A stretch of DNA of 64,000 bases from Brevundimonas sp. SH203 (GCF_002157625.1 NZ_BDMM01000005.1:248001-312000); one strand, 5' to 3'. Numbered from the stretch's first letter, positions 8,348 through 16,935 are shown. The notes: generated by a model not told the origin, from the letters alone. Numbers and translations are program-made.

Positions 8348-8501
8348 CTCACGGGTCTCCTGGGTCGGCGTAGGCCTCTATGGTCACGCCGGACGGCAGC
8401 AAAGGCAACCCCTGTGCCCGGCCCCGCCCTCCGGCGACGCAAATCCCATCGTCAGGCGCGAAAACTCGGTCTAGGGTCCGGGTTCGATCAAGGGAATGCT
8501 C

Positions 8502-9857
8502 ATGCCGATCCGCTCCAAGGCCGTCTCCTCCGTCGCGCTCGCCCTGGCTCTGGCGGCCGCCGCCACGCCCGTCCTGGCCCGGCCCGTCGCCCAGGCCGAC
8601 GCGCGCGCGGCCGGCGTCGGCCTGCCCTACGACGCGCGGCGCGGGGTGTTCAGCTTCTCCTCGGGTCTGGAGGGATCGCTGCCGGCGGTGGTCCAGGTCA
8701 CGACCCTGGGCCAGTCGCGCGGCCCCAGCTCGGATTCCACCGATCCCAAACCCTACGCCTCCGGCTCGGGCGTCATCGTCGATGCGGCCGAGGGTCTGAT
8801 CATCACCAACAACCACGTGGTCGAGGGCGGTCGCAAGTTCACCGTCGACCTGACCGACGGCCGCCTGTTCGACGCGGTTCTGGTCGGGGCAGACAAGGCC
8901 ACCGACATCGCCGTGCTGCGGATCACCCCCGACGGCCGCCCCCTGAACCTGAAACAGGTCCAGACGGTGGATTCCGACACCCTGCGCACCGGCGACCTGG
9001 CCTTTGCGGTCGGCTATCCGCTGGGCCTGGACCAGACCCTGACCATGGGCGTCATCTCGGGCCTGAACCGTTCGGGCCTGGGCGATGCGGTCGAGGACTA
9101 TATCCAGACCGACGCGGCCGTGAACTCGGGCAATTCCGGCGGGCCGCTGCTGGACAGCCGGGGCCGGCTGATCGGCATCAACACCTCGATCCTGTCGGGC
9201 GGTCTGGGCGGCGGCAACGACGGCATCGCCTTCGCCGTGCCGACACGGATCATGCTGTATGTCGCCGACCAGCTGAAGAAGAACGGCGAGGTCAAGCGCG
9301 GCTCGACCGGCGCCATCTTCGGCTCGCTGAACGCCGAACGGGCGCGTGAACTGCATCTGGGCATCGTGCGCGGCGCGGTCGTCGCCGACGTGGCCCCCGG
9401 CTCCCCGGCCGAGCGCGCGGGCCTGCGCCACAACGACGTCATCACCCGCCTGCAGGGCCGCCCCGTCGCCAACGCCGGATCGGTCAACGCCACGGTGGGC
9501 ATCGCCGCGCCGGGCTCGGACCTCAGCGTCTCCTATCTGCGCGACGGCCGCGACGCCACGACCTCGCTTCGCGTCGAGACCCCGTCCGACCAGCCGGTGA
9601 CGATGGGCGCACAGTCTGTCGTCGCCTATGGCGCGGCTCTGCGGAATCAGGACGGCGGCGCCCAGGTGGTCAGCGTCCAGGCCGGCTCTGCGGCGGCCCA
9701 GGCCGATCTGACGGCCGGCGACGTCGTCACCGCCGTCGCCGGCGCCCCGGTCGCCGACGCGCGCGCGGCCGCCACGGCCCTTCAGGGCGCCGGCGGCGCG
9801 GTGGAACTGACGATCACGAGAGGCGGCGAACGCCAGACCCTGACCCTGAACCTGTAG
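8502..9857 (+). CDS. Periplasmic HtrA/DegP-family serine protease
   Basis: A 451-residue exported protease-chaperone. Signal peptide at 1-27 (ending VLARP); trypsin-like domain with H105 (TNNHVVEG), D135 (ATDIAVLR) and S212 (GNSGGPLL); then two PDZ domains (about 260-345 and 365-451). It degrades or refolds damaged envelope proteins. Two ATGs are close together (8496 and 8502); AGGGA at 8491-8495 abuts the first but is six bases before the second, so 8502 is preferred. The upstream region shares the 11-mer TAGGGTCCGGG with that of the M16 peptidase. Confidence 0.92.
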   Translation: MPIRSKAVSSVALALALAAAATPVLARPVAQADARAAGVGLPYDARRGVFSFSSGLEGSLPAVVQVTTLGQSRGPSSDSTDPKPYASGSGVIVDAAEGLIITNNHVVEGGRKFTVDLTDGRLFDAVLVGADKATDIAVLRITPDGRPLNLKQVQTVDSDTLRTGDLAFAVGYPLGLDQTLTMGVISGLNRSGLGDAVEDYIQTDAAVNSGNSGGPLLDSRGRLIGINTSILSGGLGGGNDGIAFAVPTRIMLYVADQLKKNGEVKRGSTGAIFGSLNAERARELHLGIVRGAVVADVAPGSPAERAGLRHNDVITRLQGRPVANAGSVNATVGIAAPGSDLSVSYLRDGRDATTSLRVETPSDQPVTMGAQSVVAYGAALRNQDGGAQVVSVQAGSAAAQADLTAGDVVTAVAGAPVADARAAATALQGAGGAVELTITRGGERQTLTLNL

Positions 9858-10200
9858 CGGGTTCCGGGGTTAGGCTCCGGGGTAGGCGGGCTCCAGACAG
9901 CGAAACGCCCGCCTTGCCAGGGAGGGGGAGGGGAAAGGCAGGGCGGGCGCTCGCTTGGAGGAAGCATCGGCCGCCGGAGCCCGTAAACTGGAAACATCCA
10001 GGGGGGCTGGGGGGGCTGTTCAGGATCCGGGACGCTTCCGAACTCCGACGAGCCGATGATCGATATTTCGGCGGCCATGCAGGCGGGCGAAGGACCGAAA
10101 CGGGGCCATTTCGTGTCTGGAACGATTTTCCTCCACCCCGCCCTCGGCCGCCCGGCGTCCCGCCTCTGGCGTCGCCCGAGGCGCGGCCTAAGTTGAGGGG
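9858..10200. other. Intergenic region with hairpin and G-runs
   Basis: This gap follows the HtrA stop. It contains a 13-bp hairpin with a purine loop (9906-9949), and two long G runs (10001-10006 and 10009-10015). A 96-codon plus-strand frame here is arginine- and proline-rich with no recognisable motifs and was not accepted. The rest shows nothing recognisable. Confidence 0.5.
9906..9949 (+). other. 13-bp hairpin with G-quadruplex-like loop
   Basis: CGCCCGCCTTGCC (9906-9918) pairs with GGCAGGGCGGGCG (9937-9949) with one G-T wobble. The 18-base loop is pure purine. GGG-A-GGGGG-A-GGGG plus the GGG at 9941 meets the usual G4 pattern, so hairpin and quadruplex would compete. It lies 48 bases after the HtrA stop; there is no T tract, so it is not a standard terminator. 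Confidence 0.45.
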
Positions 10201-10536
10201 ATGAGCATGACCCCTCACGACACGGCGCCCGCCCCCGGCCCCGTCTTCTTCGACCGGCGCGAACTGGACCCGATCCTGCGCGTCTATGGCCGGATGGTCG
10301 CCCAGGGCGAATGGCGCGACTACGCCATGGTCGGGCACAGGGACTTCGCCGAGTTCGCCGTCTTCCGCCGCACCGGCGACGCCCCCGCCTACCGCATCGA
10401 AAAACGCCCCGCCCTCCAGACCCGCCAGGGCCAATGGGCCGTCATCGGCGAAGGCGGCCAGATCCTGCGCCGCGGCCGCGACCTGCTTCAGGTGCTGCGC
10501 GTGTTCGACGGACGCCGGTTTCAGATCGTGGACTAA
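10201..10536 (+). CDS. DUF2794 domain protein
   Basis: A 111-residue soluble protein whose core (FDRRELDPILRVYGRMVAQG, WRDYAM, FAVFRR, YRIEKRPAL, then GQWAVIGEGGQILRRG and LLQVLRVFD) is the DUF2794 pattern, found almost only in alphaproteobacteria. Function unknown. It starts with ATG at 10201 next to GAGGGG and is followed by a bidirectional terminator shared with the BI-1 gene. Confidence 0.85.
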   Translation: MSMTPHDTAPAPGPVFFDRRELDPILRVYGRMVAQGEWRDYAMVGHRDFAEFAVFRRTGDAPAYRIEKRPALQTRQGQWAVIGEGGQILRRGRDLLQVLRVFDGRRFQIVD

Positions 10537-10545
10537 GGCCAAATG

Positions 10546-10570
10546 AAAAGGGCCCCGCGAGGGGCCTTTC
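10546..10570. terminator. Bidirectional intrinsic terminator
   Basis: AAAGGGCCCC-GCGA-GGGGCCTTT forms a stem of about nine pairs with one G-T wobble. The A run on one side and T run on the other let it serve both the DUF2794 gene and the convergent BI-1 gene. Confidence 0.8.
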
Positions 10571-10592
10571 CGCATCCGTCCTTCGACAGCGT

Positions 10593-11342
10593 TTAGTTCC
10601 GGTTGCCGCCCATGAAGCGCAGCAGGAAGAGGAACAGGTTCACGAAGTTGATGAACAGGCTCAGCGCGCCATAGCTGGTGGCGACGCCCAGAGCGTTGCG
10701 GTCGCCTTCCAGCGCATAGTAGCTCATCTTCAGGCGCTGGGTGTCGAAGGCGATCAGGCCCGAGAACAGCAGCACGCCGGCGGCGCTGATGATCCAGTAC
10801 AGGACGCCGTTGGGCCAGAACATATTGACCAGCGAGGCGATGATCAGGCCGATCACGCCCATGATCAGGAAGGTGCCCATCGGCGACAGGTCGCGCTTGG
10901 TCGTGTAGCCGTACAGGCTGAGGCCGCCGAAGGCCGCCGCCGTGACGAGGAAGGTCGAGGCCACGCTGGCGCCGGTGTAGATCAGGAAGACCCAGCCCAG
11001 CGAGGCGCCCATGGTCGCCACGACCAGCCAGTACAGCACATTGGTCGCGCCGGCCGTCGGGTTCTTCATGAAGAACATCGAGCCGAAGATCAGCACCAGC
11101 GGCGCGAACTGCACCGCCATGCCCAGGATGGTCATTCCCATGCGGCCGTCGGGACCGACGGTGTAGAGCAGTTGCTGGACGGCGGGGACGTTGCCGGTCG
11201 TGTAGGCAAGGGCGGCGGCGACCACCAGGCCCAGGGCCAGCTTGTTATAAACGCCCAGCATGAAGGCGCGCAGGCCGGCGTCGACCGACATGTCGGCCGT
11301 CTGCGGCAGAGGACGGGCGTAGCCGTTGTTGAAATCGCTCAT
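10593..11342 (-). CDS. Bax inhibitor-1 / YccA family membrane protein
   Basis: A 249-residue protein with seven hydrophobic segments. Family landmarks include FMLGVYNKLALGL near the N terminus, TGASVASTFLVTAAAFGGLSL in the middle and GLIAFDTQRLK followed by ALSLFINFVNLFLFLLRFMG at the end. Bacterial members are inner-membrane proteins linked to calcium/proton leak or to FtsH regulation (YccA). It stands alone and ends at the shared terminator. Confidence 0.93.
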   Translation of the reverse strand: MSDFNNGYARPLPQTADMSVDAGLRAFMLGVYNKLALGLVVAAALAYTTGNVPAVQQLLYTVGPDGRMGMTILGMAVQFAPLVLIFGSMFFMKNPTAGATNVLYWLVVATMGASLGWVFLIYTGASVASTFLVTAAAFGGLSLYGYTTKRDLSPMGTFLIMGVIGLIIASLVNMFWPNGVLYWIISAAGVLLFSGLIAFDTQRLKMSYYALEGDRNALGVATSYGALSLFINFVNLFLFLLRFMGGNRN

Positions 11343-11472
11343 GGCGACGAACTTTCTCCGGTTGGCCGGAGAGACGTCTCCGGTCGTCAGCCTCGAATAT
11401 CGTCAGCCGAGGCCCTGACTGCAAGGAAAACCGGGCTTGGAGCCATGCGTTCCCGTCGCTACCTTCCGTCGC

Positions 11473-12012
11473 ATGGTTCGTCTGTTCGCCGCCCTGACCC
11501 TGCCGCCCGACGTCGCCGACGGCTTGAAGCGGCGGCAATCCGGCCTGCCGGGCGCGCGCTGGCGACCGCTGGAAGCGCTGCACGTCACCCTGGCCTTCTA
11601 TGGCGAGATGGACGAGCGGCGCGCCGACGATCTGGCCTCGGAACTGGCGCGCGTCGCCGGCGAACCGTTCCAGATCGCGCTGAAGGGCGTCGGCGCCTTC
11701 GGCGACGACCACCGCAGCCATACGCTGTGGGCCGGGGTGGAGACGCCGAACGACCGGCTGTCGGTTCTCGCCGGGCGCTGCAAGGCGGCGGGTCAGCGCG
11801 CGGGCGTGGCGATGGAGGCGCGCGATTATCGCCCCCACGTCACCCTGGCCTATCTGAAATCCCAGACCAACCCCGACCGCATCGGCGCCTGGATGGCCGG
11901 GCACAATCTGCTGCATTCGCCGCCGATCCGCATCGACCGCTTCGGCCTGTATTCCAGCGTCCTGACCGACGACGGCAGCCATTACGAACTTGAGCGGGAG
12001 TATCTGCTGTGA
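11473..12012 (+). CDS. thpR: RNA 2',3'-cyclic phosphodiesterase (2H superfamily)
   Basis: A 179-residue enzyme with the two HxT catalytic motifs, H37 in LHVTLAFYG and H122 in PHVTLAYLK, and the RLFAALTLP start typical of ThpR/LigT. It hydrolyses 2',3'-cyclic phosphate ends of RNA to 2'-phosphates. The frame extends upstream to 11437, but MVRLFAAL at 11473 is the conserved beginning. Its TGA overlaps the GTG start of the next gene, indicating translational coupling. Confidence 0.9.
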   Translation: MVRLFAALTLPPDVADGLKRRQSGLPGARWRPLEALHVTLAFYGEMDERRADDLASELARVAGEPFQIALKGVGAFGDDHRSHTLWAGVETPNDRLSVLAGRCKAAGQRAGVAMEARDYRPHVTLAYLKSQTNPDRIGAWMAGHNLLHSPPIRIDRFGLYSSVLTDDGSHYELEREYLL

Positions 12013-12557
12013 CCGACGTTCGCCTTGAGACCGACCGCCTGATCCTGCGCCCGCCGACGCTGGAGGATTTTCCGCGCTGGGCCGAGTTCCAGGCCGATCC
12101 CGAGACGACCCGCTTCATCGGCGGGGTCAAGACGCCGGCCGAGACCTGGCGCCTGCTGGCGACCGTCGCCGGGGCGTGGAGCCTGACGGGCGTGGGCTTC
12201 TTCTCGGTGATCGAGAAATCCACCGGCCTGTGGCTGGGCCGGATCGGACCGTGGCGGCCGCACGGCTGGCCGGGGGCGGAGGTCGGCTGGTCGCTGCACC
12301 CCGACGCCACGGGCAAGGGCTATGCCCAGGAAGCCGCGATCGCCAGCATGGACTACGCCTTCGATGTCCTGGGCTGGGACGACGTGATCCACACCATCGA
12401 GAACGGCAACGCCGCCTCGACCCGGCTGGCCCAGCGTCTGGGGTCGCGCAATCGCGGCAAGGCCAGCCTGCCCGAACCCTTCGCCGGCGTCGTCGCCGAC
12501 GTATGGGGCCAGACCCGCGCGGAATGGGCGGTCAACCGCGAAACCCTGAGGCGCTGA
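12009..12557 (+). CDS. GNAT family N-acetyltransferase (RimJ/RimL-like)
   Basis: A 182-residue acetyltransferase starting with GTG that overlaps the thpR stop (GTGA). TDRLILRPPTLEDFPRWAE, the core GAEVGWSLHPDATGKGYAQEA with the acetyl-CoA pyrophosphate loop, and ENGNAASTRLAQRLG match Acetyltransf_3. Such enzymes acetylate N-terminal or lysine amines or small molecules; the substrate here is unknown. Confidence 0.88.
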   Translation: MTDVRLETDRLILRPPTLEDFPRWAEFQADPETTRFIGGVKTPAETWRLLATVAGAWSLTGVGFFSVIEKSTGLWLGRIGPWRPHGWPGAEVGWSLHPDATGKGYAQEAAIASMDYAFDVLGWDDVIHTIENGNAASTRLAQRLGSRNRGKASLPEPFAGVVADVWGQTRAEWAVNRETLRR

Positions 12558-12614
12558 ACACAACCGATCGCGTCCGCGGCGCGTATGTCCTCCATACCGA
12601 ACGAGGATATGCCC

Positions 12615-13139
12615 ATGTCGCGCGCCTGCCTGATCGCCGCCTTCGCCGCCCTCGCTCTCATGCCGGCGACGTCGTTCGCCCAGGCGTCCGACGTCGATCT
12701 GGATCGGTTCGACGGCCGCTGGTTCGAGATCGAGCGCAATCACAACACCGTCCAGAAGGATTGCAGCCGCGCCCAGATCGACTTCACCCCGCAAGGCGCC
12801 GCCGACCGCTACGCCATCGCCGTGACCTGCACCCGGCGCGCCGACGGCAAGGTCGAGGTGCTGCGCGCCAACGCCCGCGTCACCGACACCACGTCCAACG
12901 CCCGGTTCCGTTTCAGCCTGACCGGCCTGCTCAGCTTCGGCGGTCTGGCGGGCCAGAACTACTGGGTCTATGACCACGCGCCCGACTACAGCTGGGCCGT
13001 CATGGGCCTGCCCGACAAGTCGAACTGGTGGATCTGGCATCGAGACCAGAATGCGTCGCAGGCCGAGCGCGACCGCATCCTGGCTCGCGTGCGCGCCCTG
13101 GGCTTTCCGATGGGACGGCTGGTCCACACCGGCCTGTAA
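12615..13139 (+). CDS. Exported lipocalin (Blc-like)
   Basis: A 174-residue protein with a signal peptide (MSRACLIAAFAALALMPATSFAQA) and no lipobox. The lipocalin landmarks are present: DGRWFEIERN (GxW motif), NYWVYDHAPDYSWAVMG (second motif) and WWIWHRDQ (third). The likely mature protein binds a hydrophobic ligand in the periplasm or outer membrane. ATG 12615 is preferred to the nearby ATG 12609 because GAGGA (12603-12607) then has proper spacing. Confidence 0.85.
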   Translation: MSRACLIAAFAALALMPATSFAQASDVDLDRFDGRWFEIERNHNTVQKDCSRAQIDFTPQGAADRYAIAVTCTRRADGKVEVLRANARVTDTTSNARFRFSLTGLLSFGGLAGQNYWVYDHAPDYSWAVMGLPDKSNWWIWHRDQNASQAERDRILARVRALGFPMGRLVHTGL

Positions 13140-13157
13140 AGGCGACGCTTGCGATGG

Positions 13158-13172
13158 GAACGTAGGCGGAAC
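13158..13172. promoter_or_regulatory. LexA (SOS) operator before mmcB
   Basis: GAAC-GTAGGCG-GAAC is an exact match to the alphaproteobacterial SOS box GTTC-N7-GTTC read on the other strand. It lies 13 bases before the mmcB start, an ideal place for repression. Damage-induced control of mmc genes is known in Caulobacter (recalled). Confidence 0.85.
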
Positions 13173-13185
13173 ATAAGCTGACGCC

Positions 13186-13629
13186 ATGTCCGCCGCCGTC
13201 CACCTCGAACTGGTCTTCAGCCGCCCGGAGACGACCCTGTCGGTGACGCGCGGCGCGGCGCGGCTGCTGATGGACATGGGCTATGCGCCGCTGCTGGAGG
13301 TCTGTTTGCCGAACGGGCGGCGGGCCGACGTCATGGGCGTGGGGCGGCGCGGCGACATCGTGATTTGCGAAGTCAAGTCGGGCGTCGACGACTATCGCGT
13401 CGACCGCAAATGGCAGGAGTACGGCCCTTTCTGCGACGCCTTCTACTTCGCCGTGGCGCCCGAGTTTCCGCAGGACATCCTGCCCGACGCGCCGGGCCTG
13501 ATCGTCGCCGACGGCTTCGGCGGGGCGGTGTTGCGCGAGGCGGGGGTGACGCCGCTGGCCCCCGCGCGGCGCAAGGCGCTGACGCTGGCCTTCGCACGTC
13601 TGGGCGCCCTGCGAACGATGCGGGACTAA
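13186..13629 (+). CDS. mmcB: MmcB family DNA repair protein
   Basis: A 147-residue protein of the MmcB family (PF06319), linked to mitomycin C resistance in Caulobacter. The PD-(D/E)xK-like nuclease pattern is visible: D48 in GRRADVMG, then E62-x-K64 in ICEVKSG, and the conserved YRVDRKWQEYGPFCDAFYFA stretch. It probably acts on damaged DNA. A perfect LexA operator precedes it. Its stop overlaps by four bases the stop of the convergent NlpC/P60 gene. Confidence 0.93.
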   Translation: MSAAVHLELVFSRPETTLSVTRGAARLLMDMGYAPLLEVCLPNGRRADVMGVGRRGDIVICEVKSGVDDYRVDRKWQEYGPFCDAFYFAVAPEFPQDILPDAPGLIVADGFGGAVLREAGVTPLAPARRKALTLAFARLGALRTMRD

Positions 13630-14411
13630 AGTCGGCGGAACAGCGCCGTTTCGAACCCTTCGGCGACCAGACGCGCCTCGACCTCGGCCAGGGGTTCGAT
13701 GACCACGCCCTTGCCGCCCGTGGCGTGGATGATCCGTTCGCCGTCCAGCATCAGGGCCGAATGGCCGGTCCAGTCGTGATCGCCCCGGGGCGCCAGCCAG
13801 ACGACGATGTCGTTGCGCCGGGCCTCGGCCGCCGCGACCGCATGCCCCAGCCGCGCCTGCCCGTCCGACCGACGCGGCCCCGGCAGGCCGCAGGCCAGCA
13901 AGGTCTGCTGCACCAGGCCCGAACAGTCGGTGGAGAGGGAGGATCGCGCGCCCAGTTCGTGCGGCCGGCCCAGCAGCCGTTCGGCCACCGCGACAAGGTC
14001 CGTCTCGAAGGCGCCGACGGGGCTGAGATCGGCGGAGTCCAGCCCCTCGCGCCCCTCGACCACCAGGGCGTTCAGCGGCAGGGCCGCGTCCACGCCCGCC
14101 ACCCGATGCGTCGCCAGCGGCGCCCCGGCCGACAGACTGTCCGCCACCACCCAGCCGACCACGCCGTCGCGCCGCGCCCGGCCCCAGGCGCGACCGTTCG
14201 ACCGTTCCAGAACGTCGAAAACCTCGCCATGCAGCAGTTGGTCGATCCGCGTATCGGCGTCCGACAGCACGTCCGCCACGGCGACGCGACAGTGCATCGT
14301 CTCGGTCGCGCGATAAGCCCCGGCGCGCACCAGACCCTCCAACGCCTGTTCGGCGAGGTCGGGTCGGGCGAGACGGTCGCCGGGCGGAACAAGATCGAGG
14401 ACGTCGGTCAA
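13626..14411 (-). CDS. NlpC/P60 cysteine peptidase with SH3-like domain
   Basis: A 261-residue cell-wall hydrolase-type protein. Residues 35-95 form a bacterial SH3-like domain (QLLHGEVFDVLE, GRARRDGVVGWV). The NlpC/P60 domain follows with catalytic C163 in TDCSGLV, H217 in TGHSALML and a likely third residue H229. No signal peptide is seen, although relatives cut peptidoglycan peptides; it may act on recycled muropeptides in the cytoplasm. It lies 148 bases downstream of the M17 aminopeptidase on the same strand, a pairing that suggests peptide recycling. Confidence 0.85.
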   Translation of the reverse strand: MTDVLDLVPPGDRLARPDLAEQALEGLVRAGAYRATETMHCRVAVADVLSDADTRIDQLLHGEVFDVLERSNGRAWGRARRDGVVGWVVADSLSAGAPLATHRVAGVDAALPLNALVVEGREGLDSADLSPVGAFETDLVAVAERLLGRPHELGARSSLSTDCSGLVQQTLLACGLPGPRRSDGQARLGHAVAAAEARRNDIVVWLAPRGDHDWTGHSALMLDGERIIHATGGKGVVIEPLAEVEARLVAEGFETALFRRL

Positions 14412-14559
14412 CGTGAACTCGCGTGATTGAGCCTGCAGCCTATCCCCCGATGGCTTAGGGGCCGTTAACGCGCGTCGCTTTTTCGAAGAAAATCAACAGA
14501 ACTGCGTTCTTCCGATTTCCCCGATCTGGCCCGGATCGACGCCTCCGAAGCCTTCCGCC

Positions 14560-15957
14560 CTACCCCGGATAGCGCGCCTTCAGCATGGCGTAGCAGGCGC
14601 GCAGGGCCTGCGCCTCGCCGCCTTCGGGCCAGCCGGGGCGGGCGCGGGGGTTCCAGGCGAAGATGTCCATGTGCGCCCAGGCCCCGGTCTCGGGCGCGAA
14701 CTTTTGCAGGAACAGGGCCGCCGTGACCGATCCGGCCTGGGCCCAGCCGGCGGGATCGTTCCTGAGATCCGCGATCTCGGCGTCCAGCGCCGCGCGATAG
14801 CCGGGCCACAGGGGCATCCGCCACATCGGATCGCGCACCTCGGCGGCCGCCGTCAGCAACTGGCCCGCCAGCGTCTCGTCGTCCGTATAGAGGGGCGGCA
14901 GCTCCGGCCCCAGGGCGATCCGCGCCGCCCCGGTCAGGGTGGCGAAATCCAGCGTCAGGTCGGGTTCGTGTTCGCCCGCCCGCGTCAGGGCGTCAGCCAG
15001 GATCAGCCGACCCTCGGCGTCCGTATTGCCGACCTCGATGGTCAGACCCTTGCGGCTGTTCAGGATGTCGCCGGGCCGGAAGGCGTCGCCGGACACCGCA
15101 TTCTCCACCGCCGCCACGATCACCACCAGACGCACCGGCAGATCGGCCTGCATCACCAGCCGCCCCAGCGCCAGGGCGTGGGCCGAACCGCCCATGTCCT
15201 TCTTCATGTTCCGCATCCCGGCGGCGGGCTTCAGGTCCAGTCCGCCGGTGTCGAACACCACCCCCTTGCCGACCAGGGCCACCAGCGGCAGCTGGGTCTG
15301 GTCCAGCTTCCAGCCGATCTCGATCAGGCGCGGCGCGCGGTTCGGGGCGGCGGCGCGGCCGACGGCATGGATGGCCGGATAGTTGTCGTCCAGCAGAGCG
15401 TCGCCCTCCGTCACCGCGATGTTCGCTCCGGCGCTCTCGGCGATCTCGCGGGCGATGGTCTCGATCTGCAGCGGCCCCATGTCGGCGGCGGGGGTGTCGA
15501 CCATCTCACGCGCCAGGGCGCAGGCGGCGACGATGCGCGACACCTCGACCGCATCCAGTCCCTCGGGCGCGACCAGCCTGACGGGCGCGCGCTCCGGCCG
15601 GGCCTTGTAGCGGTCGAACACATAGGCCCCCAACAGGAAGGCCAATGTCGCTTGATGGGCCGCCTGATGCGCCGCCTCGCCCTCCAGAGCCAGCCGGTAC
15701 AGGCCGCCCGGCAACCGCGCCGACAGACCGCGCGCCGTCATTGGATCGAAGGCCCGGCCGGCGCCCAGCAGCACCTCGACCGCCGCCCCGTCGGCGCCCG
15801 CGACGACCAGCAGCTGTCCCGCCTTGCCCTCGAACCCGTTCAGCGCGGCCCAGCGGCCGGCGGCGCCGTCCAGCGTCTGACCGGCCGACACGATGCGGAT
15901 CGGCACGGCGTCCGCGCCGTCGGCGGCGGCGACCAGAAGGGGATGCAGGGCGGACAT
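14560..15957 (-). CDS. M17 leucyl aminopeptidase family protein
   Basis: A 465-residue dinuclear-metal aminopeptidase. The catalytic lysine and first metal ligand are K231 and D236 in GKGVVFDTGGLDLK; D254 lies in KKDMGG; and the M17 signature NTDAEGRL is at 311-318. It removes N-terminal residues from peptides in the cytoplasm. The N-terminal domain is short compared with E. coli PepA, typical of the PepB-like alphaproteobacterial branch. The frame is open far upstream, but MSALHPLLVA at 15957 is the sensible start. It is divergent from the TPR gene; a CtrA-like box lies between. Confidence 0.9.
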   Translation of the reverse strand: MSALHPLLVAAADGADAVPIRIVSAGQTLDGAAGRWAALNGFEGKAGQLLVVAGADGAAVEVLLGAGRAFDPMTARGLSARLPGGLYRLALEGEAAHQAAHQATLAFLLGAYVFDRYKARPERAPVRLVAPEGLDAVEVSRIVAACALAREMVDTPAADMGPLQIETIAREIAESAGANIAVTEGDALLDDNYPAIHAVGRAAAPNRAPRLIEIGWKLDQTQLPLVALVGKGVVFDTGGLDLKPAAGMRNMKKDMGGSAHALALGRLVMQADLPVRLVVIVAAVENAVSGDAFRPGDILNSRKGLTIEVGNTDAEGRLILADALTRAGEHEPDLTLDFATLTGAARIALGPELPPLYTDDETLAGQLLTAAAEVRDPMWRMPLWPGYRAALDAEIADLRNDPAGWAQAGSVTAALFLQKFAPETGAWAHMDIFAWNPRARPGWPEGGEAQALRACYAMLKARYPG

Positions 15958-15976
15958 GAGCGGCCTCGAAACGCGG

Positions 15977-15992
15977 TTAACCATTGGTTGAC
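15977..15992. promoter_or_regulatory. Candidate CtrA box
   Basis: TTAA-CCATTGG-TTGAC matches the CtrA consensus TTAA-N7-TTAAC at eight of nine positions, and GGTTAACC there is itself a palindrome. It sits between the divergent M17 aminopeptidase and TPR genes, 20 bases from the former start. Confidence 0.5.
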
Positions 15993-16047
15993 GCAGAGCG
16001 GCGACCCTGAGCGCGCTAAAGACCCAAGGACCGTTCGGACCTGTCCC

Positions 16048-16893
16048 ATGTCGCCCATGCCCGCCCTGATCGCAACCATCGCCCTGACCGCGAGCGCGAG
16101 CGTCGCCTCCGCCCAGGCCAGCGATCCCGCGCCGGTCGCGGCCCAGCAGCAACGCGGCCCGTCGTCGGCCCAGGTGCGCGCCACCTATGACCGGATGGAC
16201 GCCCTGTCGCGGTCGGTCTTCTGGGCGTCGGAGCAGCAGGCCGATCCGACCGATGCGGTCGCGGGCGTCAAACTGGCCCAGGCCCTGCGCGAACTGGGCC
16301 GCTATGATCAGGCGGCCGAGGCGGCCCAGGCCACGCTGAACCTGAAGCCGACCGATCTGGACGCCCTGCTGGAGCTGGGTCGCGCCCATATCGCGCGCGG
16401 CCAGGCTTTTTATGGCGTCGACCCGCTGGAGAAGGCGCGCGATCTGGCCCCGCGCGACTGGCGGCCCTATTCGCTGCTGGGCGTGGCCTATGAGCAGGTG
16501 CGCCGCTTCGACGACGCCCGCGCCGCCTGGAACCAGGCGCTGGTCGTGTCGCCCGACAATCCCGATGTCCTGACCAACGCCGCCACCGCCGCCCTGACGC
16601 ACGGCGACGCGCCGGGCGCCGAGGCCCTGCTGCGCCGCGCCGCCGCCCAGCCGACCGCCTCGGCCAAGGTGCGCCAGAACCTGGCCCTGGCCCTGGGTCT
16701 TCAGGGCAAGATGGGCGAGGCCGAACAGATCCTGCGCCGCGAACTGCCCCCGGAACAGGCCGAGCAGAACCTGAACTGGCTGCGCGCCCGTTCCGCGCCC
16801 GGCGTGACGGCCGCCGCCGCGCCGGGCCGCGTCGCCACCCCTGCCCCGGGCACCGACACGGCCCGGACCTGGAATTCGCTTCAGGGCGGCTGA
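16048..16893 (+). CDS. Exported tetratricopeptide repeat protein
   Basis: A 281-residue protein with a signal peptide (ALIATIALTASASVASAQA) and about four TPR units from residue 70 to 235 (for example LAQALRELGRYDQAAEAAQATLNLKPTD in pieces, then LLGVAYEQVRRFDDARAAW). The tail RRELPPEQAEQNLNWL resembles TadD-type Flp pilus assembly proteins, but no other tad gene is near, so that name is not assigned. It probably scaffolds protein contacts in the periplasm. Confidence 0.75.
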   Translation: MSPMPALIATIALTASASVASAQASDPAPVAAQQQRGPSSAQVRATYDRMDALSRSVFWASEQQADPTDAVAGVKLAQALRELGRYDQAAEAAQATLNLKPTDLDALLELGRAHIARGQAFYGVDPLEKARDLAPRDWRPYSLLGVAYEQVRRFDDARAAWNQALVVSPDNPDVLTNAATAALTHGDAPGAEALLRRAAAQPTASAKVRQNLALALGLQGKMGEAEQILRRELPPEQAEQNLNWLRARSAPGVTAAAAPGRVATPAPGTDTARTWNSLQGG

Positions 16894-16935
16894 TCCGACC
16901 GTTGCGGCGGACGCCCGCGCGTGGTGGATGAGGCC

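Noticed and set aside
9914..10204. 96-codon plus-strand frame between htrA and the DUF2794 gene
   Set aside because: Proline/arginine-rich, no motif, crosses a hairpin and G runs, no plausible ribosome site.
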